Source: Lachnotalea glycerini (lineage in GTDB: Bacteria > Bacillota > Clostridia > Lachnospirales > Lachnospiraceae). Taken from it: a DNA stretch of 64,000 nucleotides. Made by a program: the position numbers and the translations under genes. The stretch's first letter is position 1, and each line of letters starts with the position of its first letter. The stretch covers positions 434,001 to 498,000 of the forward strand of contig NZ_QICS01000002.1 in the NCBI RefSeq assembly GCF_003201285.1. The letters run 5' to 3'. A model generated the notes under the pieces. It saw only the letters and a list, made by a program, of their open reading frames with translations, did no database searches and was not told where the DNA came from. Positions 26,420 to 36,222 of the stretch are shown here, one piece after another.

Positions 26420-26842
26420 TTATTTTGCTGCTTTTTCCTCACAATAATAACAGCGATAAATTCCTTTTTCCTTGTCTGCTAATGTAAAAATATGTTCTAA
26501 TTCTTGTTCAATAGATGTAATACAGCGTGGATTCTTACATTTTATTATGCTATGAATCTCATTTGGTAAATCCAATTTCTTTTTTTCTAAAATTTTATTG
26601 TCTTTAATGATATTAACTGTTATGTTCGTATCAATATATCCAAGCAAATCCAGATTTAAATCAAACACATCATTAATTTTAATAATATCTTTTAATCCCA
26701 TAACCTGACTTTTTACATTTTTAATAATAGCAACACTGCTGCTTACATGATCTAAATTTAGTTGGTGGTAAATTTCCATGGCCTTTCCAGCCTTGATATG
26801 GTCTAATACAATTCCGTTTTCAATACTATCAACCTTTAACAT
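26420..26842 (-). CDS. pyrI: Aspartate carbamoyltransferase regulatory chain
   Basis: A 140-residue regulatory subunit of ATCase that binds nucleotides and holds a structural zinc. The four zinc ligands are visible as CKNPRC (residues about 104-109) and CYYC near the C-terminus. The N-terminal part shows the allosteric domain (VDSIENGIVLDHIKAGKA). It follows pyrB by 10 bp with an AGGAGG site. The enzyme commits carbamoyl phosphate to pyrimidines; nearby arc genes produce the same metabolite. Confidence 0.95.
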   Translation of the reverse strand: MLKVDSIENGIVLDHIKAGKAMEIYHQLNLDHVSSSVAIIKNVKSQVMGLKDIIKINDVFDLNLDLLGYIDTNITVNIIKDNKILEKKKLDLPNEIHSIIKCKNPRCITSIEQELEHIFTLADKEKGIYRCYYCEEKAAK

Positions 26843-26852
26843 GGTAATCCTC

Positions 26853-27767
26853 CTATTTTAAATTTAACAGTTTTAGCATTAATGCCATTCTTACAAATTT
26901 ACCGTATTCAACTTGTTCAAAATACTTTGCCCTTGGATCATGATCTACTTCAGTGGAAATTTCGTTCACCCTTGGGAGGGGGTGCAGTATGGATAAATCT
27001 TCTTTTGCGTGATTTAATTTTTGCAGGTTTAAGATATAGCTGTCCTTTAAGCGAATATAATCAGCCTCATTAAAAAAACGTTCTCTCTGTACTCGCGTCA
27101 TATATAAAACATCTAAGTCAGCAATACTGTTTTCTAAGTCAGTTGTTTCCACAAAAGGAATATTATTTTTTTGTAACACTTCTTCACGTATATAGCTTGG
27201 AATTTTTAGTTCGTCAGGAGAAATTAAAATGATTTTGATATTATCATAGCGAGATAGTGCTTTGATAAGAGAATGAACAGTACGTCCAAATTTTAAATCG
27301 CCGCAAAAGCCAACGGTAAGAGAATGGAGTCGATGTTTGATTTCATAGATGGTTAATAAATCAGTTAGAGTTTGTGTTGGATGATTATGTCCGCCATCGC
27401 CTGCGTTGATAACTGGAATATTTACATGTAAAGAAGCTACTTTAGATGAACCTTCCTTGGGATGTCTCATTGCTATAATGTCTGCATATTTTTCAATCGT
27501 TCTTGCGGTGTCTGCAACACTCTCTCCTTTCGCGGCGGAACTTGAATCAGCGGAAGAAAAACCAATAACACTGCCTCCAAGCTCTAGCATAGCGGCTTCA
27601 AAACTTAAACGAGTTCTGGTGCTTGGTTCAAAAAACAAGGTGGCAAGCTTTTTACCTCTACAGATAGAAGAATAAGTCTCACGATTCGCAATAATATCTT
27701 CGGATAATTTTAAGATATCATCAATCTCTTTTACACTTAAGTCCATTGGGTCAATTAGATGCTTCAT
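26853..27767 (-). CDS. pyrB: Aspartate carbamoyltransferase catalytic chain
   Basis: A 304-residue catalytic chain with the carbamoyl phosphate motif [15 protein letters not shown] (about residues 47-61), the HPTQTL motif ([12 protein letters not shown]) and the HPLPRVNEI motif near residue 265. First step of pyrimidine synthesis. It is the first gene of pyrBI and diverges from the arginine/ornithine antiporter gene. No PyrR-type attenuator hairpin was seen upstream. Confidence 0.96.
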   Translation of the reverse strand: MKHLIDPMDLSVKEIDDILKLSEDIIANRETYSSICRGKKLATLFFEPSTRTRLSFEAAMLELGGSVIGFSSADSSSAAKGESVADTARTIEKYADIIAMRHPKEGSSKVASLHVNIPVINAGDGGHNHPTQTLTDLLTIYEIKHRLHSLTVGFCGDLKFGRTVHSLIKALSRYDNIKIILISPDELKIPSYIREEVLQKNNIPFVETTDLENSIADLDVLYMTRVQRERFFNEADYIRLKDSYILNLQKLNHAKEDLSILHPLPRVNEISTEVDHDPRAKYFEQVEYGKFVRMALMLKLLNLK

Positions 27768-28208
27768 AGGGCAAACAATCCTTTCTTGTATGAAATATAA
27801 GTCTTATTTAAATAAGACTGGACAAATTTTTTCTATTATAACTAGAAAAATGTATAATGTCAACAAAAAAATAAAATAAAATTGTTAGATATATATAATA
27901 ACAAATATTAAAAGGGAAAAAAATTGGCGTATGTATTGTAAAAAATGAATAAATAAATTAAAAAACATAACATATTTTATACATCTTATAAATGAATAAA
28001 ATTAATTTAATTATCTTTGTGATGAAAGATATAAGCATAAATATTCAATGTCGTGTATAGAGAAAAATATTAATATTCGACAAAACGCGGCTTATATATA
28101 CAAAAAAATTTCTTTTTTCCGTCAGTCAAAAAAAAATGATTTTTATTATGATTAATAGTGATAAAAGGTTCTAAAAAAAAAGAATATATTGTAGGAGGAG
28201 AAAAGAAT
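27768..28208. promoter_or_regulatory. Divergent pyrB / arcD control region with ArgR-like half-boxes
   Basis: About 440 bp, extremely AT-rich. Two copies of AATGAATAAA (27944-27953 and 27991-28000), 47 bp apart, resemble one half of Bacillus/clostridial ARG boxes; the second halves are poor. Several poly-A and poly-T tracts occur. Promoter boxes for either gene were not assigned with confidence. Confidence 0.4.
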
Positions 28209-29630
28209 ATGCCAGAAGAAACTAAAAAATTAGGGGTTGGTGCGCTGGTTGCCTTGGTTGTCAGTTCTTCAATCGGTAGTGGTATTTTTGGAATACCTAC
28301 AGATATGGCGGGAACTTCCAGTCCGGGAGCAGCAATTATAGCATGGATTGTTGTTGGAATCGGTGCGCTTCTATTATGTCTGTGTTTTACAAATTTAATT
28401 GCGAAAAGACCTGATTTGAGTGGTGTATTTAGTTATGCAGAGGCAGGGTTTGGACCATTTGGTGGATTTATCAGTGGCTGGGGATATTGGCTTTCTGCAT
28501 GGTTAGGAAACGTTGCGTTTGCTACGATGATGATGAGTGCTGTTGCGTATTTTATTCCAGCTTTTGGAACAGGACAGAATATATTGTCAATCATAGTTGC
28601 CAGCATCGTGCTTTGGTTCATGTGCTTCATTGTCAATAAAGGAGTCGAAAGTGCGGCAATATTAAATGTAATTGTTACGGTTTGTAAATTAGTACCGCTG
28701 TTTTTATTTAATGTGATTGCTATTATAGCTTTCAAAGCAGAAATTTTTACTGCAGATTTTTGGGGAACTGTATCAGGTAATTTTGAACTGACAGATGTAT
28801 TTGGCCAGATTCAAAACAGTATGATGGTACTTATGTGGGTGTTTGTTGGTATAGAAGGTGCTGCAATGCTGGCGGATCGTGCTAAAACAAAAGCTGTTGC
28901 TGCAAAGTCTACTGTAATCGGATTAGTTTTATTGCTGGTAGTATATACTTTAACATCTCTGCTACCTTATGGCTTAATGACTAGAGATGAAATCGTGAAA
29001 TTAGGACAACCTTCTTTGGGCTATATATTAGCAGATGTTGTTGGACCATGGGGGGCAGCATTGATTAATTTAGGATTAATTATATCAATATTTGGCTGTT
29101 GGTTATCGTGGACTATGCTTCCTGCAGAAACTACATTATTAATGGCAAAAAGAAATCTTCTTCCAAAGAAATTTGGAGAAGTAAATGAGGCTAATTCACC
29201 AACGTATTCATTAGTCTTTATGACTATATTAACGCAGATATTTATTTTTACACTACTATTTACTGAAAAAGCATATAACTTTGCATATTCATTATGTACT
29301 GCAGCCATATTTGTATCTTGGATTATGGTAGCTATGTATCAAGTGAAATATTCTTATCAGCATCGGAAAGAAAAAGGAGAATCATTACAATTAGTAATTG
29401 GGCTTATCACATGTATTTTCTACGGTTGGGCAATTTATGCCAGTGGTTTTGAATACTTTTTGCTTTGTTTTACAGCTTACATATTAGGTATCTTCTTCTA
29501 CTATCAGGCCAGAAAAGAAATTAATGAAGAAAAGGTATTTAATTTTAAGGAATTATTTACAGCAGGTGTTATCAATTTTGGAGCATGTATAGCTATTTAT
29601 CTTTTAGTAACTGGTAAGATTGTTGTTTAA
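28209..29630 (+). CDS. arcD: Arginine/ornithine antiporter, APC superfamily (ArcD type)
   Basis: A 473-residue integral membrane protein of about 12 membrane segments. The APC substrate motif VVSSSIGSGIFGIPTDMA lies near residue 16, and residues about 212-221 (VFVGIEGAAM) form the broken-helix region typical of basic amino acid antiporters. It is expected to exchange arginine for ornithine, feeding the arc pathway. ATG 28209 was chosen for its GGAGGAG site; the frame extends to 28158. It is separated from the other arc genes by pyrBI on the other strand. Substrate assignment rests on family and context. Confidence 0.88.
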   Translation: MPEETKKLGVGALVALVVSSSIGSGIFGIPTDMAGTSSPGAAIIAWIVVGIGALLLCLCFTNLIAKRPDLSGVFSYAEAGFGPFGGFISGWGYWLSAWLGNVAFATMMMSAVAYFIPAFGTGQNILSIIVASIVLWFMCFIVNKGVESAAILNVIVTVCKLVPLFLFNVIAIIAFKAEIFTADFWGTVSGNFELTDVFGQIQNSMMVLMWVFVGIEGAAMLADRAKTKAVAAKSTVIGLVLLLVVYTLTSLLPYGLMTRDEIVKLGQPSLGYILADVVGPWGAALINLGLIISIFGCWLSWTMLPAETTLLMAKRNLLPKKFGEVNEANSPTYSLVFMTILTQIFIFTLLFTEKAYNFAYSLCTAAIFVSWIMVAMYQVKYSYQHRKEKGESLQLVIGLITCIFYGWAIYASGFEYFLLCFTAYILGIFFYYQARKEINEEKVFNFKELFTAGVINFGACIAIYLLVTGKIVV

Positions 29631-29675
29631 AAAAGGAATTAAGTATAGAGATTTTTAGGTATTTAAAAATAAGGA

Positions 29676-29705
29676 TTGACAAAGTAAAATTTAATATGAT
29701 ATAAC
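29676..29705 (+). promoter_or_regulatory. Promoter of the first tryptophan T-box unit
   Basis: TTGACA (29676-29681) and TATAAC (29700-29705) with an 18-bp spacer. Transcription would start near 29712. Confidence 0.75.
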
Positions 29706-29711
29706 ATAACT

Positions 29712-29969
29712 ATCATATTAAAAACCGTTGAGAAAGAATAGTAGATTTTAAATGACATTACAGAGAGTCGCAGGTGGTGGAATGCGATATGAAATTTTCA
29801 ATTGAATGGGCTTTCGAGGGCAACCTGAAATAATAGTAGGCGTTGACGGGAGGATGCACCTGTTACAAAGGCATAGCATATGTTAGTATGTTAGTAAAGA
29901 GGACATTAGTCAATTTGAGTGGTACCGCGGATATATCCGTCTCAAGCAATAGCTTGAGGCGGTTTTTTT
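29712..29969 (+). promoter_or_regulatory. T-box leader (specifier TGG) upstream of the Trp ABC operon
   Basis: This leader shows the T-box sequence TGGTACCGCGG (29920-29930), followed by a terminator CCGTCTCAAGC/GCTTGAGGCGG (29937-29962) with a T run. The stem I features AGAGAG and GGTGG are near 29762-29780. The specifier is read as TGG at 29807-29809 in the context GAA-TGG-G, meaning uncharged tRNA-Trp would promote readthrough. This fits the transporter genes that follow. Confidence 0.88.
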
Positions 29970-29972
29970 AAT

Positions 29973-30004
29973 ATCATGGGAAATGACTTCGAATTTCCTA
30001 TGAT
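29973..30004. repeat. Inverted repeat after the first T-box terminator
   Basis: ATCATGGGAAAT (29974-29985) pairs with ATTTCCTATGAT (29993-30004), with one wobble. It directly precedes the first copy of the dispersed 40-bp repeat. Confidence 0.5.
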
Positions 30005-30024
30005 ATAATAGGCACTCCGTGAAG

Positions 30025-30064
30025 AATGCGCACGAATGTAAGCGGAAGATGTCACTATGTGTCT
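30025..30064 (+). repeat. Dispersed 40-bp repeat, copy 1
   Basis: The element begins AATGCGCACGAATGTAAGCG and contains GTCACT. A second copy with about 90 percent identity by eye lies at 60896-60934. Both follow an inverted repeat. It is not part of a recognised gene. Confidence 0.6.
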
Positions 30065-30148
30065 AAAATGCGTACTTTGTGGATTAGATATGGTTTTAAA
30101 TCACTTTGGTGTGCGAGTGTAATAGAAAAGAGGAAAAAGGAGAATATT

Positions 30149-31192
30149 ATGAAAAAGTTAAACAAAGCAGCTGCCTTGCTTTTAACAGCAGTCTTGTCAT
30201 TTACAATGGTAACTGGATGTAGCAGTAATAAGGAAACAAAGAATTCAGAGACTTCAGTTGAAAATACTGATAATACCTCTTACACAATTGGAATTGGACA
30301 ATTTGCGCAGCATGCATCGTTAGATAATTGTCGTGAGGGATTTATTGAAGGGCTCAAAGAAGCCGGAATTGAAGAAGGTAAGAATCTTACCATTCTTTCT
30401 GATAATGCAAACGCAGATACAGGGACGGCAGCACAGATTGCAGATAATTATGTGTCAAATAAGGTTGATTTGATCTGTGCAATTGCAACGCCTATGGCAC
30501 AAAGTGCATATGGGGCAGCTAAGGATACCGATATCCCGGTAGTTTATACAGCCATTACAGATCCGGTTGCAGCAGAGCTTGCAAATGCAGATAAAACATC
30601 AACAGGTAATATTACAGGAACTAGCGATAAATTACCAATTAAACAACAGTTGGATATGATAAGAAAAATGCTTCCACAAGCAAAAACAATTGGAATTATG
30701 TACACAACAAGTGAAATCAATTCAGTGGCAGCGGTTGAGGAATACAAAAAATTAGCTGGTGAATACGGTTTTGAAATTGTAGAAAGTGCAATCGCAACCG
30801 GAGCAGATATTCCGTTAGCAGCACAAGATTTGGCAGGTAAAGTGGATTGTATTAATAATTTAACAGATAATACAGTAGTAAGTGCTTTACCAGTTATTTT
30901 AGCAGAAGCAAACAGCAATAATGTTCCCGTTTTCGGAAGTGAAATTGAACAGGTTAAAATAGGATGTCTGGCTACGGTAGGACTGGACTATTTTACACTT
31001 GGGAAGCAAACAGGGGCTATGGCGGCTAAAATTTTAAAGGGAGAAGCAAAGGCTTCGGAGATGCCGTTTGAAGTAATTGAGGAAGGAAGCTTTTATGCAA
31101 ATACTGCAGTTGCAGAAGCACTGAAAATTGAAATACCAAAAGAATTATCAGATAAAGCGGTTGAGACATTTACAACTATAGAAGAAAACTAA
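30149..31192 (+). CDS. trpX: Tryptophan ABC transporter substrate-binding lipoprotein (TrpX type)
   Basis: A 347-residue lipoprotein of the ABC_sub_bind (DUF534) family. The signal peptide ends at the lipobox MVTGC (Cys near residue 22). The mature part begins YTIGIGQFAQHASLDNCREG and contains AAQIADNYVSNKVDLICAIATP. The Trp T-box leader upstream and the permease and ATPase genes downstream match the TrpXYZ importer of streptococci. ATG 30149 was chosen for its AAAAAGGAG site; the longer frame to 30026 reads through the dispersed repeat. Confidence 0.88.
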   Translation: MKKLNKAAALLLTAVLSFTMVTGCSSNKETKNSETSVENTDNTSYTIGIGQFAQHASLDNCREGFIEGLKEAGIEEGKNLTILSDNANADTGTAAQIADNYVSNKVDLICAIATPMAQSAYGAAKDTDIPVVYTAITDPVAAELANADKTSTGNITGTSDKLPIKQQLDMIRKMLPQAKTIGIMYTTSEINSVAAVEEYKKLAGEYGFEIVESAIATGADIPLAAQDLAGKVDCINNLTDNTVVSALPVILAEANSNNVPVFGSEIEQVKIGCLATVGLDYFTLGKQTGAMAAKILKGEAKASEMPFEVIEEGSFYANTAVAEALKIEIPKELSDKAVETFTTIEEN

Positions 31193-31220
31193 GCGATGGA
31201 GCTTTAAAGGAGCGTGTAGA

Positions 31221-32099
31221 ATGCTAAATAGTATTTTGATACAGGGATTCATATTTGCCATTATGTCATTGGGAGTTTACATCACTTATAAAATTCTGGA
31301 TTTTCCTGATTTATCGGTTGATGGAACCTTTCCACTGGGAGCGGCAATTACGGCAATTCTGATAGTAAAGGGTGTGAATCCATATATTACTTTACTTGTG
31401 TCTTTCTTAGGCGGAACCATTGCAGGCATGATTACAGGCATCATACATGTAAAATTAAAGGTAAGAGATTTGTTGGCAGGAATCATTATGATGACTGCAT
31501 TATACTCTATTAATTTGAGAATAGCTGGAAAAGCAAATGTAGCCTTTACAACTAAGGACACTATTTTTACAAAATCAATATTCAGAGAACTTTTACGAGG
31601 AGTGAGTGGAAAAACAATTACTCTAATTGTTCTGGTCATGATTGTTCTGCTTCTAAAAATCGTAATAGACTTTTATTTAAAAACACGGGCAGGATATTTA
31701 TTAAGAGCAGTGGGAGATAATAAAACCCTAGTAACCACATTGGGTAAGGACATCGGACTTGTGAAAATTATTGGTTTAAGCCTTGCAAACGGTCTTGCTG
31801 CTTTGGCAGGTTGCATTTATGCACAGGAAGAAAGATATTTTGATATCAGTATGGGAACCGGAATGGTAGTAATTGGCTTGGCAAGTGTAATTATTGGTAT
31901 CAATGTGTTTGAGCGCTTTGACAAAATAAAGCCGACTACCGCAGTGATTGCTGGTACGATTCTATATAAGGCATGTTGGGCATTGGCAATCAAAAAGGGA
32001 CTCAGTGCGAACGATTTAAAGCTTGTAACTGCTGTATTGTTCCTGATTATTTTGGTATTGACACAGGAGAAGAAAAGGAAGGTGAATAAAAATGCTTGA
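31221..32099 (+). CDS. trpY: Tryptophan ABC transporter permease (TrpY type)
   Basis: A 292-residue permease of the branched-chain amino acid/CUT2-like class with about eight membrane segments (ILIQGFIFAIMSLGVYITYKI at the start, and SVDGTFPLGAAITA). It follows trpX by 28 bp with a GGAG site and overlaps the ATPase gene by 8 bp. It forms the membrane channel of the tryptophan importer. The substrate is inferred from the T-box and neighbours. Confidence 0.87.
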   Translation: MLNSILIQGFIFAIMSLGVYITYKILDFPDLSVDGTFPLGAAITAILIVKGVNPYITLLVSFLGGTIAGMITGIIHVKLKVRDLLAGIIMMTALYSINLRIAGKANVAFTTKDTIFTKSIFRELLRGVSGKTITLIVLVMIVLLLKIVIDFYLKTRAGYLLRAVGDNKTLVTTLGKDIGLVKIIGLSLANGLAALAGCIYAQEERYFDISMGTGMVVIGLASVIIGINVFERFDKIKPTTAVIAGTILYKACWALAIKKGLSANDLKLVTAVLFLIILVLTQEKKRKVNKNA

Positions 32100-32865
32100 A
32101 TTGAAAAGCATAAGTAAATATTATAATCCCGGAACGGTGAACGAAACCTGCCTTTTTGATCAGTTTAGTATGAAAATTGGGGATGAGGAGTTTGTATCTG
32201 TAGTAGGAAGTAATGGATCAGGAAAGACCTCTATGCTGAATATTATTTGCGGCAGCATACCGATTGAACAAGGACAGATTATTCTGGATGATAAAGATAT
32301 TTCTAATTTAAAGGAATATAAAAGACAGCAGATTATAGGAAGAGTATATCAAAATCCAGCAATGGGTACCTGCCCTAATATGACCATACTTGAGAATATG
32401 TCACTGGCAGATAATAAGGGGAAACCCTTTAATCTGAAGCTTGGAACGAATAAAAAGCGTATTGATTTTTATAGAGAAAGTTTAAGAGAATTAAATTTAG
32501 GCTTAGAGGATAAGCTGGAGGTTAAGGTAGGGTCTTTGTCCGGAGGGCAGCGTCAGGCAATGGCACTTTTAATGTCTACACTTACTTCGATTCGGTTTTT
32601 AATTCTGGATGAACATACTGCGGCACTAGACCCAAAAACTGCTGAAATTATTATGGAGCTTACAGATAAAATAGTTAAAGAAAAAAGACTCACAACAATT
32701 ATGGTAACGCATAATTTAAGATATGCAGCAGAGTACGGAAACCGTTTAATCATGATGCACCAGGGTGAAGCGATTGTTGATAAGGCAGGGAAAGATAAGA
32801 CAGAGATTAAGATGGAAAGCATCTTAGAAAAATTCAACCAGATTAGTATTGAATGTGGGAATTAA
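32092..32865 (+). CDS. trpZ: Tryptophan ABC transporter ATPase (TrpZ type)
   Basis: A 257-residue ATPase with Walker A GSNGSGKTS (about residues 39-47), Q-loop, signature SLSGGQRQAMALLM and Walker B FLILDEHTAALDP. The start ATG lies inside the end of trpY (8-bp overlap), which indicates translational coupling. Completes the trpX-trpY-trpZ set. No terminator was visible between it and the second T-box. Confidence 0.88.
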   Translation: MLELKSISKYYNPGTVNETCLFDQFSMKIGDEEFVSVVGSNGSGKTSMLNIICGSIPIEQGQIILDDKDISNLKEYKRQQIIGRVYQNPAMGTCPNMTILENMSLADNKGKPFNLKLGTNKKRIDFYRESLRELNLGLEDKLEVKVGSLSGGQRQAMALLMSTLTSIRFLILDEHTAALDPKTAEIIMELTDKIVKEKRLTTIMVTHNLRYAAEYGNRLIMMHQGEAIVDKAGKDKTEIKMESILEKFNQISIECGN

Positions 32866-32954
32866 ATAGGAAATTAGTACGTTCATATGCTTTCAAAAAA
32901 ACGCGTAACAAGTTAATAAAAATTATATAAATAAATTAAAAAATCATTTGTATC

Positions 32955-32983
32955 TTGACACAACTAAATTGCTGTGCTAGGAT
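32955..32983 (+). promoter_or_regulatory. Promoter of the tryptophan biosynthesis T-box unit
   Basis: TTGACA (32955-32960) and TAGGAT (32978-32983) are spaced 17 bp, with an extended -10 TGC. Transcription starts near 32990. Confidence 0.8.
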
Positions 32984-32989
32984 GTGAAT

Positions 32990-33392
32990 AAATATAAAAA
33001 ATCGATGATCAAAGAGAGTACTTATGGAAGGTACATTACAGAGAACTGGGATTGGTGAGAACCAGAATGGAGAACCATAAGGAATGGGTTTGCTAGATGC
33101 AAGGTGAAAGAAATTCAAGTAGCTGCAGCCGTGACCTCACGTTATAGAGGAATAATATCGAAGCGAAGCTTCCGTATTGTAAATGAGTCAGGTATGAATT
33201 GGTGGCAGATATATTATCCGATTGGAGAATATGTCTTTTTTTTATAGAAAAGACTCCTTTATTAACATATTAAAGTAGGGTAATTCTATAGAAAAACTAT
33301 GTTTTTAAAACAGCCAATTTTAAACTTGAGAAAATGGGTGGTACCACGTAAACACGTCCCTGTTACTAGATAATAGTAGCAGGGATTTTTTT
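32990..33392 (+). promoter_or_regulatory. T-box leader (specifier TGG) of the trp biosynthesis operon
   Basis: A roughly 400-nt leader with T-box motif TGGTACCACG (33339-33348), terminator TCCCTGTTACTA/TAGTAGCAGGGA (33357-33385) and a run of seven Ts. Stem I elements (ACAGAGAAC, GGTGAGAACC) lie near 33040-33062. The specifier is read as TGG (33085-33087) in GAA-TGG-G, homologous to the first T-box. It is longer than usual because of a T-rich insertion near 33230-33290. Confidence 0.88.
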
Positions 33393-33405
33393 ATTCATGA
33401 CAAGT

Positions 33406-33423
33406 GAAACGATTTATCGTTTC
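33406..33423. repeat. Inverted repeat at the trpE ribosome binding region
   Basis: GAAACGAT-TT-ATCGTTTC, an 8-bp perfect stem, lies between the T-box terminator and the trpE binding site (AGGAGG at 33433). It could affect trpE translation. Confidence 0.45.
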
Positions 33424-33445
33424 AACTGGGTTAGGAGGAGACAAA

Positions 33446-34855
33446 ATGAAACGAATCTTTAGAGCATATAAGAAAACAGTGAGCATTGTTAATGAAACGG
33501 CGGTTGGCATATTTGAGGGACTGGCCGAAAGGAACATAGGGTTTTTATTAGAGAGCTATGATAAAAATAATGGTAGGTACACCTTTTTTGGAGTAGAACC
33601 AGAAGAGCTTATTACCTCACGAGGAAATAATTTAGTAATTAAAAGCAAGGACGGCAGTGAGAGGATATTAAAAGGAAATCCAGTTGAGCAGCTTAAGAGA
33701 TACTACTCCGAATTTGAAATAAGAACAGAAGGATGTGAATTAGCTTTTACAGGTGGTTTGGTAGGAAGTTTGGGTTATGACTTTATAAGATATACAGAGG
33801 AATTACCAGATGAGAATGAAGATGAAATAGGAATTGAAACAATACAGTTTATGCTGGCTACAACATTTATTGTCATAGACCATGTTGCAGAAACTCTCAC
33901 GGCTGTGGTATTGGAAAAAGATAGTGAAGAAGGAAAGCGAAAGGGGAAAAAAAAGGCCGAGAATTTGATTCAGACAGCCGTTTCTAATATGGTAATCAAA
34001 GAAAACAATTTTGTTCATGATGGAATTATTATTCATAAATCCGATTCCTTAAAGCAGTACAGCAATAAAGTAGAAAAAATTAAGCATTATATTAGAGAAG
34101 GACATATTTTTCAAACGGTGCTTTCACAGAGATGGACGATAGAGACAAGACAAACAGGTTTTGAACTATATAAGGAATTGAGATTATTGAATCCATCGCC
34201 ATATTTATATTATTTTAAGTTTGAGGATTTTGAAATGATTGGAAGTTCACCAGAGATGCTGGTTAAGCAGGTAGATAATAAGGTTTATACCTGTCCGATA
34301 GCAGGAAGCAGAAGAAGGGGGAAGGATGAAAAGGAAGATGAGCAATTAAAACAAGAGCTTTTAAAGGATGAGAAGGAAAGAGCCGAGCACGTTATGCTGG
34401 TAGACCTTGCAAGAAACGATATGGGCAGAATCGCAGAATTTGGAAGTGTCAAGGTTACACAGTTTATGGAAGTTCAAAATTATTCTCATGTTATGCACAT
34501 TGTATCACTTGTGGAGGGAAGAAAGAAGGGAGAGTATCATCCAGTTGATTTAATATCTTCTTTTTTACCGGCAGGAACCTTAAGTGGTGCACCAAAAATA
34601 AGAGCGATGGAAATTATTGATGAATTAGAAGAAGTAAAAAGAGGCTTATATGGTGGAGCAACGGGCTATTTTGATTTTAACGGCAATATGGATTTTTGCA
34701 TTACCATTCGAACCATGATTAAAAAGAATAACAAAGTATATTTGCAGGCGGGAGCAGGAATTGTTGCTGATTCTGTTCCAGAGAGTGAATATGAGGAATG
34801 CTGCAATAAAGTAATGGCACTTGCTAAAACGTTGGTTGAGGAGGAGAAGCTATGA
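33446..34855 (+). CDS. trpE: Anthranilate synthase component I
   Basis: A 469-residue chorismate-binding enzyme that makes anthranilate from chorismate and ammonia supplied by TrpG. The C-terminal domain shows [49 protein letters not shown] and [12 protein letters not shown]. The N-terminal domain carries the tryptophan feedback site, seen as [16 protein letters not shown] near residue 35. ATG 33446 was taken for TTAGGAGGAG upstream; the frame extends to GTG 33404. It overlaps trpG by 4 bp. Confidence 0.95.
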   Translation: MKRIFRAYKKTVSIVNETAVGIFEGLAERNIGFLLESYDKNNGRYTFFGVEPEELITSRGNNLVIKSKDGSERILKGNPVEQLKRYYSEFEIRTEGCELAFTGGLVGSLGYDFIRYTEELPDENEDEIGIETIQFMLATTFIVIDHVAETLTAVVLEKDSEEGKRKGKKKAENLIQTAVSNMVIKENNFVHDGIIIHKSDSLKQYSNKVEKIKHYIREGHIFQTVLSQRWTIETRQTGFELYKELRLLNPSPYLYYFKFEDFEMIGSSPEMLVKQVDNKVYTCPIAGSRRRGKDEKEDEQLKQELLKDEKERAEHVMLVDLARNDMGRIAEFGSVKVTQFMEVQNYSHVMHIVSLVEGRKKGEYHPVDLISSFLPAGTLSGAPKIRAMEIIDELEEVKRGLYGGATGYFDFNGNMDFCITIRTMIKKNNKVYLQAGAGIVADSVPESEYEECCNKVMALAKTLVEEEKL

Positions 34856-35421
34856 TACTTTTAATTGATAACTATGATTCATTTACTTTCAACTTGTATC
34901 AATATTTAGGAATTTTTGCAGAGGACATCAGGGTGGTAAGAAATGATAAAATAACCATTGAGGAAATAAAAGCTTTAAATCCTGATAAAATATTAATTTC
35001 TCCCGGTCCAAAGAGTCCGAAAGAGGCGGGGATTTGTTTGGAAGTAATTCGATACTTTTATGATAAAAAGCCAATTCTTGGAATATGCCTTGGACATCAA
35101 TGCATTGGAGAAGCACTAGGAGGAACGGTAGGTTATGCAAAGGAGCTATTTCATGGAAAACAATCAGTGATTGAGCATGATAAAACAAGCATATTTACTG
35201 GAATCGATACACCGATTCAGGTTGCGAGATACCATTCTCTTGCAGTACAATCAGAGGATTTGCCGGACTGTTTAAAAGTATTGGCAACAACTAAGGATGG
35301 AGAAATTATGGCAATGAAGCATAGAAAATTTCCTGTAATAGGACTTCAGTTTCATCCGGAATCCATCTATACCGAACATGGGAAGCGGTTAATTGAGAAT
35401 TTTGTAAACGGCATTATATAA
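34852..35421 (+). CDS. trpG: Anthranilate synthase component II (glutamine amidotransferase)
   Basis: A 189-residue class I glutamine amidotransferase. The catalytic Cys is in GICLGHQCIGE (about residues 77-87), and the His-Glu pair is in QFHPESIYTEHG near the C-terminus. It supplies ammonia to TrpE. There is no fused anthranilate phosphoribosyltransferase domain. The ATGA overlap with trpE suggests translational coupling, and trpC follows after 10 bp. Confidence 0.95.
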   Translation: MILLIDNYDSFTFNLYQYLGIFAEDIRVVRNDKITIEEIKALNPDKILISPGPKSPKEAGICLEVIRYFYDKKPILGICLGHQCIGEALGGTVGYAKELFHGKQSVIEHDKTSIFTGIDTPIQVARYHSLAVQSEDLPDCLKVLATTKDGEIMAMKHRKFPVIGLQFHPESIYTEHGKRLIENFVNGII

Positions 35422-35431
35422 GGAGGTAATT

Positions 35432-36211
35432 ATGATTTTAGATGATATTGTTGCATATAAAAAAAAGCGTCTAGCAAAGAGCAAACGAAAAATCAGTGAG
35501 GATGAAATGCGTTTACTTGCGGCATCTAGTGATAGAAACTCAATTAGCTTTTACGATGCATTGGCAAAACCCGGACTTTCTATCATAGGAGAATTTAAAA
35601 AAGCGTCGCCGAGTATGGGAATTATTAACAGTAAAATAGAGCTTATAGACAGAATTGATCAATACAATGAGGCGGTAGATGCCATTTCCTGCTTAACAGA
35701 GGAGGATCATTTTAATGGAAATATCGAATATTTAAAAAAAATCCGTGGAATGTCATATTTACCAATTCTGCGAAAGGACTTTATTATTGATGAATATCAA
35801 ATATATGAAGCCAAAATAATCGGTGCCGATGCGATTCTTTTAATTGCGGCAATTCTGAATGATGAAACAATGAAGCAATTCTATGATTTAGCCTATCGGT
35901 TAGGTATGGATGTGTTAGTTGAGGTGCACGATGAGGAAGAAATGAAACGTGCTCTTAATTTAAACTCCAGAATAATTGGAGTGAATAATAGAAATTTAAA
36001 GGATTTTACAATTAGCCTAGAGACGACAAAACGTTTATCTGAAATGCTTCATTCCGAAATTGTTTTTGTGTCGGAAAGTGGTGTGACGACAGAAGAGGAC
36101 ATTGAGTTTTTAAAAAGCTGTAAGGTAAATGCCCTGTTAATCGGTAGAGCCTTTATGGAATCTGAAAATCCAAAGGAGTTGGCGAATAAGTGGAAAGATC
36201 TATTTCATTAA
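35432..36211 (+). CDS. trpC: Indole-3-glycerol phosphate synthase
   Basis: A 259-residue TIM-barrel enzyme. Visible hallmarks are [13 protein letters not shown] (about residues 50-62), [28 protein letters not shown] and FVSESGV. It makes indole-3-glycerol phosphate from CdRP. It directly follows trpG, where trpD would normally sit. The trpF part of the next gene starts 12 bp after the stop. Confidence 0.95.
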   Translation: MILDDIVAYKKKRLAKSKRKISEDEMRLLAASSDRNSISFYDALAKPGLSIIGEFKKASPSMGIINSKIELIDRIDQYNEAVDAISCLTEEDHFNGNIEYLKKIRGMSYLPILRKDFIIDEYQIYEAKIIGADAILLIAAILNDETMKQFYDLAYRLGMDVLVEVHDEEEMKRALNLNSRIIGVNNRNLKDFTISLETTKRLSEMLHSEIVFVSESGVTTEEDIEFLKSCKVNALLIGRAFMESENPKELANKWKDLFH

Positions 36212-36222
36212 GAGGAGGTTAT

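Noticed and set aside
27768-27900. PyrR-type attenuator before pyrB
   Set aside because: No antiterminator/terminator hairpin pair or PyrR-binding consensus was seen.
33803-35188. Minus-strand open frames inside trpE and trpG
   Set aside because: Antisense to well-defined trp genes, no supporting signals.
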